Notes: generated by a model not told the origin, from the letters alone. Shown: positions 1 through 7,435, numbered from the stretch's first letter. The stretch is 8,991 bases of DNA from Betaproteobacteria bacterium (GCA_018969885.1 JAGWXN010000130.1:1-8991), one strand, 5' to 3'. Translations and numbers: made by a program.

Positions 1-728
1 CCCAGATCCATCATCACGCGCGTGCGCTGAGGGGTCGCCTCGGCCACCGTCAGGGTACCCACACCACCGCGCGCAAACTGCAGCGTAAAGCGCAACGCTA
101 CGGGGTCGAATTCGAGTGCGCGAATTGCTACCAGCGGCCGGCTATCCTCCTCGATCGGGCCAAACAGGAATGAGCTGCCGTAGGCGCTGTCCGGCAGTTG
201 CGCAGGCGGCAGCGGCTTGGCGCGCCAATAGCCATCCGCCGGGTACAGCACCAGAATTTCGATGTCGCGCTTCGGCCCGCGACGCAACAGCTGGAGCAGA
301 TGAAGCCCGCGCTCAACGCGCTCGCCCACCTTCACCTCCACGATGTCTGGCCGCCAGAAGTTGAAGAAGGTGTGACCCACCAGCCGGACCGAATCGTTTT
401 CGTACAGGATGAGTTCGCGCGGTGTGAACGCGTGCTTGGGATCGCCGCTCATATCGCAGTGCGTAAAATCGGGCGCAGTGCTGTCGGAGGTCACCGTCGC
501 GATGTAGGGCGGATGTTCAACCGATAACGAAAAGCTACGAACGCCCGACGCTTCCAGCTTCACATAGAGGTTGTCTTCCTCGGCGCATCGCGTGGGCTTG
601 CTCGCGTCGACAAACTGAACCCGCACCTCGTCTCGTCCCTCGGCGCGGACCGGGCCCACTGCAACCAAACCGATTGCCAGGCCCAGCACGCAGACCGCGA
701 CCCGTGACGCCGCGCGATGAGGCGACAT
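1..728 (-). CDS. Exported (periplasmic) protein of unknown family, coupled to opgH; 3' end beyond window
   Basis: The frame is open from ATG at 728 to the window edge, giving 242 codons with no stop, so the C-terminus is missing. Residues 1-29 form a classical signal peptide: Arg at 5 and 9, a hydrophobic core at about 10-24, and a Val-Arg-Ala cleavage site before Glu30. The mature part is soluble-looking and probably beta-rich. It has two cysteines (48 and 91) that could form a disulfide in the periplasm, an aromatic HTFFNFW stretch at 119-125, and no further membrane segment. The ATG overlaps the opgH stop by one base (TAATG) and the ribosome site is weak, so translation probably depends on opgH. 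I do not recognise the family. It does not resemble the OpgG N-terminus I know. Its position suggests a periplasmic partner of the glucan synthase, but that is inference. The reading frame is certain; the function is unknown. Confidence 0.85.
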   Translation of the reverse strand, partial: MSPHRAASRVAVCVLGLAIGLVAVGPVRAEGRDEVRVQFVDASKPTRCAEEDNLYVKLEASGVRSFSLSVEHPPYIATVTSDSTAPDFTHCDMSGDPKHAFTPRELILYENDSVRLVGHTFFNFWRPDIVEVKVGERVERGLHLLQLLRRGPKRDIEILVLYPADGYWRAKPLPPAQLPDSAYGSSFLFGPIEEDSRPLVAIRALEFDPVALRFTLQFARGGVGTLTVAEATPQRTRVMMDL

Positions 729-2506
729 TACCGAGCGCCTGCGGCAACCGAACTGAAGCCGATCAGCGTCGAGGCGCAGTCGGGACCTGCGCTACGCACC
801 TCTTCAGGCAGGCGGCAGAGTCCTGCATCGCGCGCGAGCGCACCGACACGCGGCGCGCCACTCAACATGGTGATCAGGATCGCCGCACCCAGGCCGGTGT
901 AGAACGGCAGGGCAATCCACATCGCACCCGGCGCGAGCAGGAACAGCGACACCGCGAATGCAATGCCTGCCACCGTATGCACCCACAGCCGGCGCAGCGC
1001 AAACCCAAGCGGTACCCCTTCAGAATCGCGCTGCTGAGCGGTCCAGCCCATTTGCCGGCCCAGCGGAAGACCCAGAACGAACAGGGTGACCGATAACGCG
1101 CAGATCGGCACGATCAGCATCGTGAACACGGTTTCGGCGAGCGCACTCAGAAGGACAGCCGGTGCGCCACCGAATGCCTCACGCAAGCGCCTGCGCAACA
1201 GCACATCGGCAAGCGTGGCCAGCTTGGGGGCGAAATTCATGGTGAGCGATAACACCAGCAGCAAAAGCCCCAGATCGGCATCCATCGGGCCCTGGCGAAT
1301 GAGGCCAAACACGGTGAAGCCAATCCAGCCCGGACCGCTCAGATACATGGCGATCGCGATCCACAACTGCCAGCGACTAACCGGACGCAGCCCCGGCATG
1401 CCAAGGAAGCGGAAATACTGCATGTTGCCCTGGCACCAGCGCAGATCACGACGGATGAATTCGATCAGGTGCGGGGGGTTTTCCTCCCAACTGCCGCCCT
1501 CGTCGGGCAGCACCCGCACTTCGTAGCCCGCACGACGCATCAGCACCGCTTCCAGCTGATCATGACTCAGCACATGACCACCCAGTGGTGGGCGGCCTGG
1601 CAGCACCGGCAGACGGCAATGTTCGGCAAACGGCTGAATCCGGATGATCGCGTTGTGCCCCCAGTAAGGGCCACAGTCACCCTGCCACCATGCCGCGCCC
1701 AGCGTCCAGGAGCGCATGCCCAGGCGCATGCCAAACTGAAACACGCGGGCAAATGCGCTGTCCGAGGGCAATGCGGTGACAAGCGTCTGCAAAATACCGA
1801 TTTTCGGGTTGGTCTGCATGATGCGCACCAGCCGCAACATGGCCGCGGGGGTCATGACGCTGTCGGCATCGAGCACGATCATGTATTCGTGACGATTGCC
1901 CCAGCGATCGAGAAAGTCGCGCAGGTTGCCCGCCTTGAAACCCTCACCGCCCACCCGCTGGCGCCAGGTCACCGCCACGTGTCCCTCAAAGCGCGCCGAG
2001 AGCGAATCGGCGAGCGCTTTTTCAGCAGCCAGAATATCGGGCTGGTTGCTGTCACTCAGCATGTAAACATGAAACCAGCGGCCCTCGCCGGTGGCGGCCA
2101 GCCGCTCGATCATCCAGCTCAGGTTGCGGGCCAACCGCTCGGGGTCTTCGTTCCGGATGCACACCGCGATCGCAGTGGAACTGTCGATCGCTTCATCGCC
2201 CCGAATGCTACGCAGGTGCGGCGCCACCAATCCTTCCGGGTCTCGCGCGAAGGTCATCAGCAGAAAACCGATCAGCGCATTCCAGAAGCCGATGGTGGTC
2301 CAGGGAAGCGTGAGCACGAACGCAGCCAGCATCGCGATGCCCCAGGCATCGATGCCCGCAGGCAGAAAAAGTGCCGCTGCCATCAGGGCGAGCAGCCCCG
2401 CCGCGGTAAGAAATACCAGCGAGCCGAACAGCACCCGGCGTCCTGTCAGCCGGGACGGCTCACCGGTGGAAGGGAAGGCGCCAGCGGCGGTGGAATGGGA
2501 AGCCAT
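728..2506 (-). CDS. opgH: OpgH/MdoH-type glucosyltransferase, short form (periplasmic glucan synthesis)
   Basis: The product is a 592-residue inner-membrane family 2 glycosyltransferase. Known members polymerise glucose from UDP-glucose at the cytoplasmic face and pass the osmoregulated periplasmic glucan backbone outwards. Two membrane helices (about 25-48 and 55-86) come before the catalytic domain (about 108-362). That domain shows the LSDS motif near Asp152, the DADS metal/UDP motif (Asp213, Asp215), the LSHD catalytic-base motif (Asp316) and an RRDLRW motif (352-357) equivalent to QxxRW. Several hydrophobic helices follow between about 375 and 560. E. coli OpgH has 847 residues, and its long N- and C-terminal extensions are absent here. 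The ATG at 2506 lies 11 nt after the cytochrome b561 stop. An in-frame ATG at 2620 would overlap that gene by about 100 nt, so I rejected it. No good ribosome site is visible, so re-initiation after the upstream gene is likely. No opgG is in the window. Confidence 0.88.
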   Translation of the reverse strand: MASHSTAAGAFPSTGEPSRLTGRRVLFGSLVFLTAAGLLALMAAALFLPAGIDAWGIAMLAAFVLTLPWTTIGFWNALIGFLLMTFARDPEGLVAPHLRSIRGDEAIDSSTAIAVCIRNEDPERLARNLSWMIERLAATGEGRWFHVYMLSDSNQPDILAAEKALADSLSARFEGHVAVTWRQRVGGEGFKAGNLRDFLDRWGNRHEYMIVLDADSVMTPAAMLRLVRIMQTNPKIGILQTLVTALPSDSAFARVFQFGMRLGMRSWTLGAAWWQGDCGPYWGHNAIIRIQPFAEHCRLPVLPGRPPLGGHVLSHDQLEAVLMRRAGYEVRVLPDEGGSWEENPPHLIEFIRRDLRWCQGNMQYFRFLGMPGLRPVSRWQLWIAIAMYLSGPGWIGFTVFGLIRQGPMDADLGLLLLVLSLTMNFAPKLATLADVLLRRRLREAFGGAPAVLLSALAETVFTMLIVPICALSVTLFVLGLPLGRQMGWTAQQRDSEGVPLGFALRRLWVHTVAGIAFAVSLFLLAPGAMWIALPFYTGLGAAILITMLSGAPRVGALARDAGLCRLPEEVRSAGPDCASTLIGFSSVAAGAR

Positions 2507-2517
2507 ATAGAGGAATC

Positions 2518-3057
2518 TCAGAACATGCGGCGCGAGAGTGCATCGCGCGCCATGAAACGGTGATAGAGGCCGCCTGCCAGATGAGCGGCGAGGAGCGTCC
2601 CCATGGAGACCGCGCCGCACCAGTGCGTAAACGACAGTGCCTTCGCGATCGCTTCATCCTTCCCAATGGGAGAAGGCAGCGGCAGTACTTCGAATACTTT
2701 CAGCGGAAATCCCCACGCATTGGTCGCGAGAAACCCGGTGATCGGCATCAGAACCAACAGCGCGTAGAGGCTCGCGTGCGAAAAGCCCGCCAGAAGCCGC
2801 ACCCAGGCCGGCGTTTCGACCGGCCAGGCGGGCGGTGGATACAGCCACCGGTACACCAGCCGCAGCAGCACCAGCACGAACACCACAACACCAAAACTTT
2901 CGTGGATGTTGTAGAGCCGCATCTTGAACGCCTGGTCGGCGGGTTCGAAGTAGCGAATCCAGACGCCGGCTGGGATCACCACCGCCATGACGATCAGCGC
3001 GGTGACCCAGTGCAAAGCCTTTGCTGGCGAGCGGTAGCGATCCGATGAGGAGTGCAT
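2518..3057 (-). CDS. Cytochrome b561 family di-haem membrane protein (CybB-like)
   Basis: This 179-residue protein matches the bacterial cytochrome b561 family, four-helix inner-membrane proteins that hold two b-type haems and move electrons between quinol and acceptors. The family's histidines are present: His16 at the start of helix 1 (ALHW), His52 (NIHESFG), His94 (SHASLY), His145 (THW) and His159 (AAHLAGG). The helices lie at about 17-35, 52-70, 93-112 and 145-165. Length and layout agree with E. coli CybB. The ATG at 3057 was chosen because GGAGG lies 10 nt upstream; a GTG at 3060, directly before it, is equally possible at 7 nt spacing. An upstream ATG at 3204 would run deep into folE2 and was rejected. 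The gene starts 34 nt after folE2 and ends 11 nt before opgH, so the three are probably co-transcribed. The electron donor and acceptor cannot be told from the sequence. Confidence 0.9.
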   Translation of the reverse strand: MHSSSDRYRSPAKALHWVTALIVMAVVIPAGVWIRYFEPADQAFKMRLYNIHESFGVVVFVLVLLRLVYRWLYPPPAWPVETPAWVRLLAGFSHASLYALLVLMPITGFLATNAWGFPLKVFEVLPLPSPIGKDEAIAKALSFTHWCGAVSMGTLLAAHLAGGLYHRFMARDALSRRMF

Positions 3058-3091
3058 CACGATGAAACCTCCGCACGCAACCGTGTAGCGT

Positions 3092-3904
3092 TCAGTTTGA
3101 CTCGATGCGCGCCCAGGCCGAGTGGTTGTGGATCGACTCGAAGTTCTCCACTTCCACCGCATAGCGACCAATCCGAGCGTCTTTCGATAACCGCGCCGCC
3201 ACATCCCGGATCAGGTCCTCGACAAACTTCGGGTTGTCGTACGCGCGCTCGGTCACATACTTCTCATCGGCACGCTTCAACACGCCCCACAGCTCGCACG
3301 ACGCCTCGTCCTCGGCCAGCCGGATCAGCTCCTTGGGCTCGATCACCGGGCTCGCCTCCACCCACATCGTCACGTGCGATCGCTGGTTGTGCGCACCATA
3401 GTCGGAAATCGTCTTCGAGCACGGGCACAGGCTCGTGACCGGCACCACCAGCTGCACCTCGGTCACCGCCGTCTGAGCCTCGCCCTCCACCACCACTTTC
3501 AGCTGGTAGTCCATCAGGCTCTGCACCCCTGACACCGGGGCCGCCTTCCTCATGAACAGCGTGAGCGACACCTCCAGCCGGCCCCGCCGCGCCTGCAGCC
3601 GCTCCAGCATCTGCCCGTGCATCACCGCAAGCCCCGCCACATCCAGCCCCTCACCCGACGCAGAATGCTCTTCCAGCATCGCAATGAACCGTGACATATG
3701 CGTCCCCTTCTGGTCCGCTGGCAGCGACACGCTCATCGTGAAATCGCCCACCGCAGCCTGACGCTCCGAGCCGCTCCCCCAGTGCAGCGGATACCGCACA
3801 CCCTTCACACCAACCAGTCCGATCGCAATGTTGCGCGGGTCGTGGCTGCCCTGGACATCGGCCATATCTGAGCTAGCCGCGAAGTGAGGATCACGCGTAT
3901 TCAT
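3092..3904 (-). CDS. folE2: GTP cyclohydrolase FolE2 (type IB)
   Basis: The 270-residue product is the type IB GTP cyclohydrolase, which turns GTP into 7,8-dihydroneopterin triphosphate, the first step of tetrahydrofolate synthesis. It acts in the cytoplasm and belongs to the tunnelling fold family. Diagnostic sequence includes NIAIGLVGVKGVRYPL near 25-40, the SLCPCSK motif at 158-164 with the metal-ligand cysteine (Cys160), the following GAHNQRSH (170-177), and the C-terminal NFESIHNHSAWA (254-265), whose histidines are conserved. The ATG at 3904 has GGAG 5 nt upstream; Met14 is a less likely start. The type IB enzyme can use metals other than zinc, and in some bacteria it is induced by zinc starvation beside a zinc-dependent FolE. 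Here I see no clear Zur box, and its place after an isoprenoid operon suggests housekeeping use. It leads the folE2-cytochrome b561-opgH group. Confidence 0.96.
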   Translation of the reverse strand: MNTRDPHFAASSDMADVQGSHDPRNIAIGLVGVKGVRYPLHWGSGSERQAAVGDFTMSVSLPADQKGTHMSRFIAMLEEHSASGEGLDVAGLAVMHGQMLERLQARRGRLEVSLTLFMRKAAPVSGVQSLMDYQLKVVVEGEAQTAVTEVQLVVPVTSLCPCSKTISDYGAHNQRSHVTMWVEASPVIEPKELIRLAEDEASCELWGVLKRADEKYVTERAYDNPKFVEDLIRDVAARLSKDARIGRYAVEVENFESIHNHSAWARIESN

Positions 3905-3990
3905 GAAAACTCCGGAGGCCGACGATCGCAGCCATAAAGGGGGGGTGGAGGAGATTACGGTCAGACGACCGCTAGTTTTGAGCGCGCGAT

Positions 3991-4020
3991 ACTAGACGCG
4001 TAAAGGTCGCGATGCGGCAA
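3991..4020 (-). promoter_or_regulatory. Possible sigma70 promoter for folE2 operon, overlapped by an inverted repeat
   Basis: On the minus strand TTGCCG (4020-4015) is followed after 18 nt by TCTAGT (3996-3991), four of six matches to each consensus hexamer. It would give a leader of roughly 80 nt before folE2. The inverted repeat CTAGT-N14-ACTAG (3995-3972) overlaps the proposed -10 and could be an operator. The short arms may be chance. Nothing else in the gap looks better. Confidence 0.22.
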
Positions 4021-4048
4021 TGCACTGGAAACCTGTAAGAAATAGGGA

Positions 4049-4072
4049 TAAAAGACCGAGTAGAGCGCTCGG
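4049..4072 (-). terminator. Possible weak intrinsic terminator after dxs
   Basis: Read on the minus strand, CCGAG (4072-4068) and CTCGG (4060-4056) form a 5-bp stem around a 7-nt loop and are followed at once by TCTTTT, then ATCC. It lies 55 nt past the dxs stop and before the proposed folE2 promoter, where an operon end is expected. The stem is short and the T-run is interrupted, so termination may be partial. Confidence 0.35.
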
Positions 4073-4091
4073 GTAAGGTGGCTGCGTTGGA

Positions 4092-4121
4092 TCGGGCACC
4101 GACGGCGCTCGCCGCGCCCGA
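4092..4121 (-). other. GC-rich hairpin directly after the dxs stop
   Basis: TCGGGC and GCCCGA (4121-4116 with 4097-4092) form a 6-bp outer stem. Inside it, CGGC/GCCG (4114-4111 with 4106-4103) closes a 4-nt loop. The structure begins 5 nt after the dxs stop and has no T-tract behind it. It could protect the 3' end of the dxs mRNA or work with the hairpin at 4049-4072. In GC-rich DNA such pairings also arise by chance. Confidence 0.3.
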
Positions 4122-4126
4122 GCCGA

Positions 4127-6055
4127 CTATGCCGAGCGACTGGACACCAGCCGCGGCTCTGCCCCGGGAAGGAGCGCTACGAAACGCTGACGAATCGTGC
4201 GTTCGATCCCTGAAGCGTCCAGTCCTTCGAGCTGTAGGAGTTTGCCCTGTTCACCGTGATCAATGAAGCGGTCGGGTAGCCCCAGCTGGAGCAGTTCGAT
4301 CGAGATGCCCTCAGCGGCAAGTGCTTCGGCCACCGCGCTGCCCGCACCCGCCATCACCATGTGCTCCTCAACGGTGACGAACGCGTCGTGCGTACGCGAC
4401 AGTTCACGCAGCATGGCCACATCCAGGGGTTTGACAAAGCGCATGTTGACCACCGTGGCATCGAGCGCATCGCCCGCTGCAAGACAGGGCGCCAGCAGCG
4501 TGCCAAAGGCCAGGATGGCGATGCGCCGCCCCTCCCGCCGCCGCTCGGCCACACCAATCGGCAGCACGGAAAGATCGCGCGCAGGCACTGCCCCGACACC
4601 CGCCCCGCGAGGATAGCGAACCGCAGCTGGCCCATCGTGGAGGAAGGCAGTGGTGAGCATCTGTCGGCATTCGGCTTCGTCAGAAGGCGCCATCACCACC
4701 AGATTAGGTACGCAGCGCAGATACGCGAAGTCAAAGAAACCGCCGTGCGTAGCGCCATCGGCGCCAACCAGCCCTGCACGATCGATCGCAAACATCACGG
4801 GCAGGTTTTGTAGCGCCACGTCATGGATCAGCTGATCGTAGCCCCGCTGCAGGAAGGTGCTGTAGATGGCGACCACTGGCTTCAGGCCCTCGCAGGCGAG
4901 CCCGCCGGCAAAGGTGACCGCATGCTGCTCGGCAATGCCCACATCGAAATAGCGGTCTGGAAAGCGCTTCTCGAATTCGACCAGGCCGGAGCCCTCTCGC
5001 ATGGCGGGCGTGACCGCCACCAGGCGACGGTCGGCAGCACCCATGTCACAGATCCAGTCGGAAAAGACATTGGTGAAGGTGGGCTTACCCGGCGCGGCGG
5101 GCTTCTTCAGGCCCTCGGCAGGATCGAATTTTCCCGGCCCGTGATAAGCAATGGGATCGATCTCGGCGCGGCGATAGCCCTTGCCCTTACGGGTGACGAT
5201 GTGCAGGAACTGCGGCCCGCGCCGCTCGCGCAGGTTCTGCAGCGTGGGGATCAGGCTGTCCAGATCATGGCCGTCAATCGGGCCCACGTAGTTGAACCCA
5301 AATTCTTCGAACATGGTGCCGGGGAGCACCATGCCCTTCGCGTGCTCCTCGAACCGCCGGGCAAGTTGCAGCACCGGTGGCACCACTGACAACATGGCTT
5401 TGCCCATGTCGCGTGCGGCCGCGTAGAAACGGCCCGACATCAGACGCGCGAGGTGCCGCTGTAAAGCGCCCACGGGCGGCGAGATCGACATGTCGTTGTC
5501 GTTCAGGATCACGAGCAGATCGATATCGGGCATCACGCCAGCGTTGTTCATGGCTTCGAAGGCCATGCCCGCACTCATGGCGCCGTCGCCGATCACGGCA
5601 ATGTGTCGCCTGCGCTCCGGGCCGGATCCCTCGCCCGCAATTCGCGAGGCGACCGCCATGCCGAGCGCAGCTGAAATGGACGTGGAGGAGTGCGCCGTAC
5701 CGAAGGTGTCGTATTCGCTTTCCACGCGTCGCGGGAAGCCCGAGATACCGCCGAACTGTCGCAGCTTGGACATCCCCGACCTGCGGCCGGTGAGGATCTT
5801 GTGCGGATAGCTTTGATGTCCCACGTCCCAGACGATGCGATCACGCGGCGTCTTGAAGACGTAGTGAAGCGCCACCGACAGCTCAACCGTGCCCAGGTTG
5901 GAGGACAGATGCCCGCCCGTTCCCGCCACCGAATGCAGAACGAAGTTGCGCAGTTCATCGGCAAGCTGCGGGAGACTTTGGCGATCGAGTGCGCGCAGCT
6001 GCTCCGGACGGTCGATGGTGTCGAGTAGCGGAGTGGCCGGAAAAGAATTCGACAT
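4127..6055 (-). CDS. dxs: 1-deoxy-D-xylulose-5-phosphate synthase
   Basis: The 642-residue enzyme joins pyruvate and glyceraldehyde 3-phosphate, using thiamine diphosphate and a divalent metal, to make 1-deoxy-D-xylulose 5-phosphate. This is the first step of the MEP isoprenoid pathway and also feeds thiamine and pyridoxal synthesis. Seen in order: GGHLSSNLG with His49, [11 protein letters not shown] with His80, the cofactor motif GDGAMSAG (156-163) ending at LNDND near 184-188, and in the second domain [10 protein letters not shown] (371-380), where Glu376 matches the E. coli catalytic Glu370. [15 protein letters not shown] follows at 425-439. The C-terminal transketolase-like domain is complete. 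E. coli Dxs has 620 residues. The ATG at 6055 has AAGGA 7 nt upstream and lies 10 nt past the ispA stop; the frame stays open far upstream through ispA only as a shadow. It is the last gene of the xseB-ispA-dxs operon. Confidence 0.98.
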   Translation of the reverse strand: MSNSFPATPLLDTIDRPEQLRALDRQSLPQLADELRNFVLHSVAGTGGHLSSNLGTVELSVALHYVFKTPRDRIVWDVGHQSYPHKILTGRRSGMSKLRQFGGISGFPRRVESEYDTFGTAHSSTSISAALGMAVASRIAGEGSGPERRRHIAVIGDGAMSAGMAFEAMNNAGVMPDIDLLVILNDNDMSISPPVGALQRHLARLMSGRFYAAARDMGKAMLSVVPPVLQLARRFEEHAKGMVLPGTMFEEFGFNYVGPIDGHDLDSLIPTLQNLRERRGPQFLHIVTRKGKGYRRAEIDPIAYHGPGKFDPAEGLKKPAAPGKPTFTNVFSDWICDMGAADRRLVAVTPAMREGSGLVEFEKRFPDRYFDVGIAEQHAVTFAGGLACEGLKPVVAIYSTFLQRGYDQLIHDVALQNLPVMFAIDRAGLVGADGATHGGFFDFAYLRCVPNLVVMAPSDEAECRQMLTTAFLHDGPAAVRYPRGAGVGAVPARDLSVLPIGVAERRREGRRIAILAFGTLLAPCLAAGDALDATVVNMRFVKPLDVAMLRELSRTHDAFVTVEEHMVMAGAGSAVAEALAAEGISIELLQLGLPDRFIDHGEQGKLLQLEGLDASGIERTIRQRFVALLPGAEPRLVSSRSA

Positions 6056-6065
6056 GGTGAGATCC

Positions 6066-6998
6066 TTACGAGGAGCGCTGCACAATGAGATCGGAAATGG
6101 CCGCGAGGCGCGATGCCCCCGGGCCCAGCTCAGCAAGCGCCGATCGCGCTTCATCGCGGAGTGACTGCGCAAGCGCCCGCGCCTCATCGAGGCCGAGCAC
6201 CGACACATAGGTGGGCTTGTTCTGTTCGGAGTCTTTGCCGGCGGTTTTGCCGAGCGTGGCTGAATCGGCCTCGACATCGAGCACATCGTCGACCACTTGG
6301 AAAGCCAGGCCAACGGCGAGCGCAAACCGGTCGAGCTGCGTGCGTTCGGCCCCCGAAAGCGGACGACCGCAGGCCGCCCCCAGGCGCACCGAGGCCGCGA
6401 GCAACGCGCCGGTCTTACGCCGATGCATGTCCTCAAGCTCGGCGCGCGTGAGCGTGTGACCCACCGCGGCCAGATCAATCGCCTGGCCGCCGGCCATGCC
6501 GAGCGAGCCCGCGCTGCGGCCGAGTTCGGCGAGCATGGCGACCACCGCCGTGGGCGAGGCCCCGAGCCCCGCCGCCGCCGCAAGCGATTCAAAGGCAAGC
6601 GCCTGCAGGGCATCGCCCACCAGCATGGCCATGGCCTCACCGAAGGCCACATGAACTGTTGGTTTTCCGCGACGCAGGACGTCGTTATCCATGCAGGGCA
6701 TGTCGTCATGCACCAGCGAGTAGGCGTGAATCATCTCGACCGCGCAGGCTGCGCAGTCGAGCGCGCCCGGCGCTGCGCCAGTCAGCTCTCCTGCCCCGTA
6801 GACCAGAAGCGGTCGGATGCGCTTGCCGCCACCCAGCACCGCATATCGCATGGCCTCATGCAGGCGCGCAGGATGTGCGTCGGCAGCCGGCAGCCGTGCC
6901 TCGAGCGCACGCTCAACCCGCTCGGCGCGATCGGCCATCCAGCGGGTGAAATCCTGACCGGTGGATCCCGTCATCAATGCCTGAACCGGCGTATCCAC
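6066..6998 (-). CDS. ispA: Farnesyl diphosphate synthase (polyprenyl synthetase)
   Basis: This cytoplasmic short-chain prenyl transferase condenses dimethylallyl and geranyl diphosphate with isopentenyl diphosphate to farnesyl diphosphate, the precursor of undecaprenyl carriers, quinone tails and haem O. Numbered from the GTG at 6998 (310 residues): GGGKRIRP at 56-63, first aspartate-rich motif DDMPCMD at 98-104 followed by RRGKP, GGQAIDL at 170-176, KTG at 195-197, second aspartate-rich motif DDVLD at 237-241, and GKTAGKD at 250-256. The residues before the first motif (AYSLVHDD) match the E. coli farnesyl enzyme, which supports a C15 product. The GTG start has GGAGG 9 nt upstream and follows the xseB stop by one base. 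An ATG at 6974 (302 residues, closer to the usual 295-300) is the alternative. The stop lies 10 nt before dxs. Confidence 0.95.
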   Translation of the reverse strand: MDTPVQALMTGSTGQDFTRWMADRAERVERALEARLPAADAHPARLHEAMRYAVLGGGKRIRPLLVYGAGELTGAAPGALDCAACAVEMIHAYSLVHDDMPCMDNDVLRRGKPTVHVAFGEAMAMLVGDALQALAFESLAAAAGLGASPTAVVAMLAELGRSAGSLGMAGGQAIDLAAVGHTLTRAELEDMHRRKTGALLAASVRLGAACGRPLSGAERTQLDRFALAVGLAFQVVDDVLDVEADSATLGKTAGKDSEQNKPTYVSVLGLDEARALAQSLRDEARSALAELGPGASRLAAISDLIVQRSS

Positions 6999-6999
6999 G

Positions 7000-7287
7000 T
7001 CAGTCGGCCTCCGGCGCAGCGTCAAAGGGCTTGAGCAGATCAGCCTCAAGCACCTTCACCTGCTGTTGAACGTCAGCGAGCAGCCGCCGGCAGTGCGCGG
7101 CCAGCTGGGCGCCCCGGCGATAGGCCGCCAGTGATTGCTCGAGCGCAAGCGTCCCCGATTCCATCGATTGCACCAGCGATTCGAGCTCGGCCACCGCCTC
7201 CTCGAAACTCGCAGGCAGCACACCGCCCTCCCCGCCGGTATCGGTAGCAGGGCTGGGGGATGGTGTCGTAGTTTTATGACGATTCAT
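7000..7287 (-). CDS. xseB: Exodeoxyribonuclease VII small subunit
   Basis: The 95-residue product is the small subunit of exonuclease VII, the XseA-XseB complex that degrades single-stranded DNA to oligonucleotides and acts in mismatch repair and DNA damage responses. The family helical hairpin spans about 27-82: SFEEAVAELESLV, ESGTLALEQSL, YRRGAQLA and a final helix containing VKVLEADL. E. coli XseB has 80 residues. The first 22 residues here are a Thr/Pro/Ser/Gly-rich tail of low complexity. The ATG at 7287 has no clear ribosome site, whereas a GTG at 7221 has GGGGAGG about 5 nt upstream and would give 73 residues starting just before SFEE. Low-complexity N-terminal tails occur in other XseB proteins, so I keep the longer form. 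It is first in the xseB-ispA-dxs operon; XseA must be encoded elsewhere. Confidence 0.92.
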   Translation of the reverse strand: MNRHKTTTPSPSPATDTGGEGGVLPASFEEAVAELESLVQSMESGTLALEQSLAAYRRGAQLAAHCRRLLADVQQQVKVLEADLLKPFDAAPEAD

Positions 7288-7317
7288 GGTGTCAACAAAG
7301 GGTGATGTTACTGCGAC

Positions 7318-7345
7318 TTGCCTTCGGGTGAAATCCGGGTATCCT
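7318..7345 (+). promoter_or_regulatory. Possible sigma70 promoter for the Rieske oxygenase gene
   Basis: TTGCCT (7318-7323), 16 nt, then TATCCT (7340-7345) gives four of six matches to each consensus hexamer. It lies in the 148-nt divergent region shared with xseB and would leave a leader of about 85 nt. For xseB in the opposite direction only a TAACAT -10-like hexamer with no good -35 was seen. Confidence 0.3.
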
Positions 7346-7383
7346 CTCGGTCCCCTTTGACCACCCTCAACGCTCGTTCCGAG

Positions 7384-7432
7384 GACCCGGTCAGGCTTGG
7401 TTCCGTCCTTCGGCTTTTTTTCCGGGAGGGTC
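7384..7432 (+). promoter_or_regulatory. Leader structure that can cover the ribosome site of the Rieske oxygenase
   Basis: The ribosome site GGGAGGG (7424-7430) lies 5-6 nt before the ATG at 7436. Upstream GACCC (7384-7388) can pair with GGGTC (7428-7432), and CCCGG (7386-7390) can pair instead with CCGGG (7422-7426). Either pairing hides the ribosome site. Between them a small CCG-TCCTT-CGG hairpin (7403-7413) precedes a run of seven T (7415-7421), which also resembles a very weak terminator. Inferred from pairing only. Confidence 0.25.
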
Positions 7433-7435
7433 AGG

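Noticed and set aside
535..747. A 70-codon minus-strand frame at the opgH end
   Set aside because: It is the wrong frame of the exported-protein gene, which has a proper signal peptide and stays open to the window edge.
1469..2563. A 364-codon open frame on the plus strand, antisense to opgH
   Set aside because: It mirrors the opgH reading frame in GC-rich DNA, is rich in Arg, His and Gln, has no recognisable domain, and opgH has clear catalytic motifs on the other strand.
2507..2620. A longer opgH start at 2620
   Set aside because: It would overlap the cytochrome b561 C-terminus by about 100 nt, and the added residues look like a frame-shifted reading of that gene.
3058..3204. A longer cytochrome b561 start at 3204
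   Set aside because: The added 49 residues are an out-of-frame reading of the folE2 end; GGAGG sits just before the start at 3057.
3905..4126. A riboswitch or small RNA in the dxs-folE2 gap
   Set aside because: I looked for tetrahydrofolate, TPP and preQ1-type conserved segments and saw none; only simple hairpins are present.
6056..6709. Upstream extension of the dxs frame to an ATG at 6709 (860 codons)
   Set aside because: The extra 218 codons are an out-of-frame reading of ispA, Arg/Pro/Ser-rich, and the ATG at 6055 has a good ribosome site and the expected Dxs N-terminus.
6297..7034. A 245-codon plus-strand frame opposite ispA
   Set aside because: Shadow of ispA; composition is low-quality and no motif is present, while ispA shows both aspartate-rich motifs.
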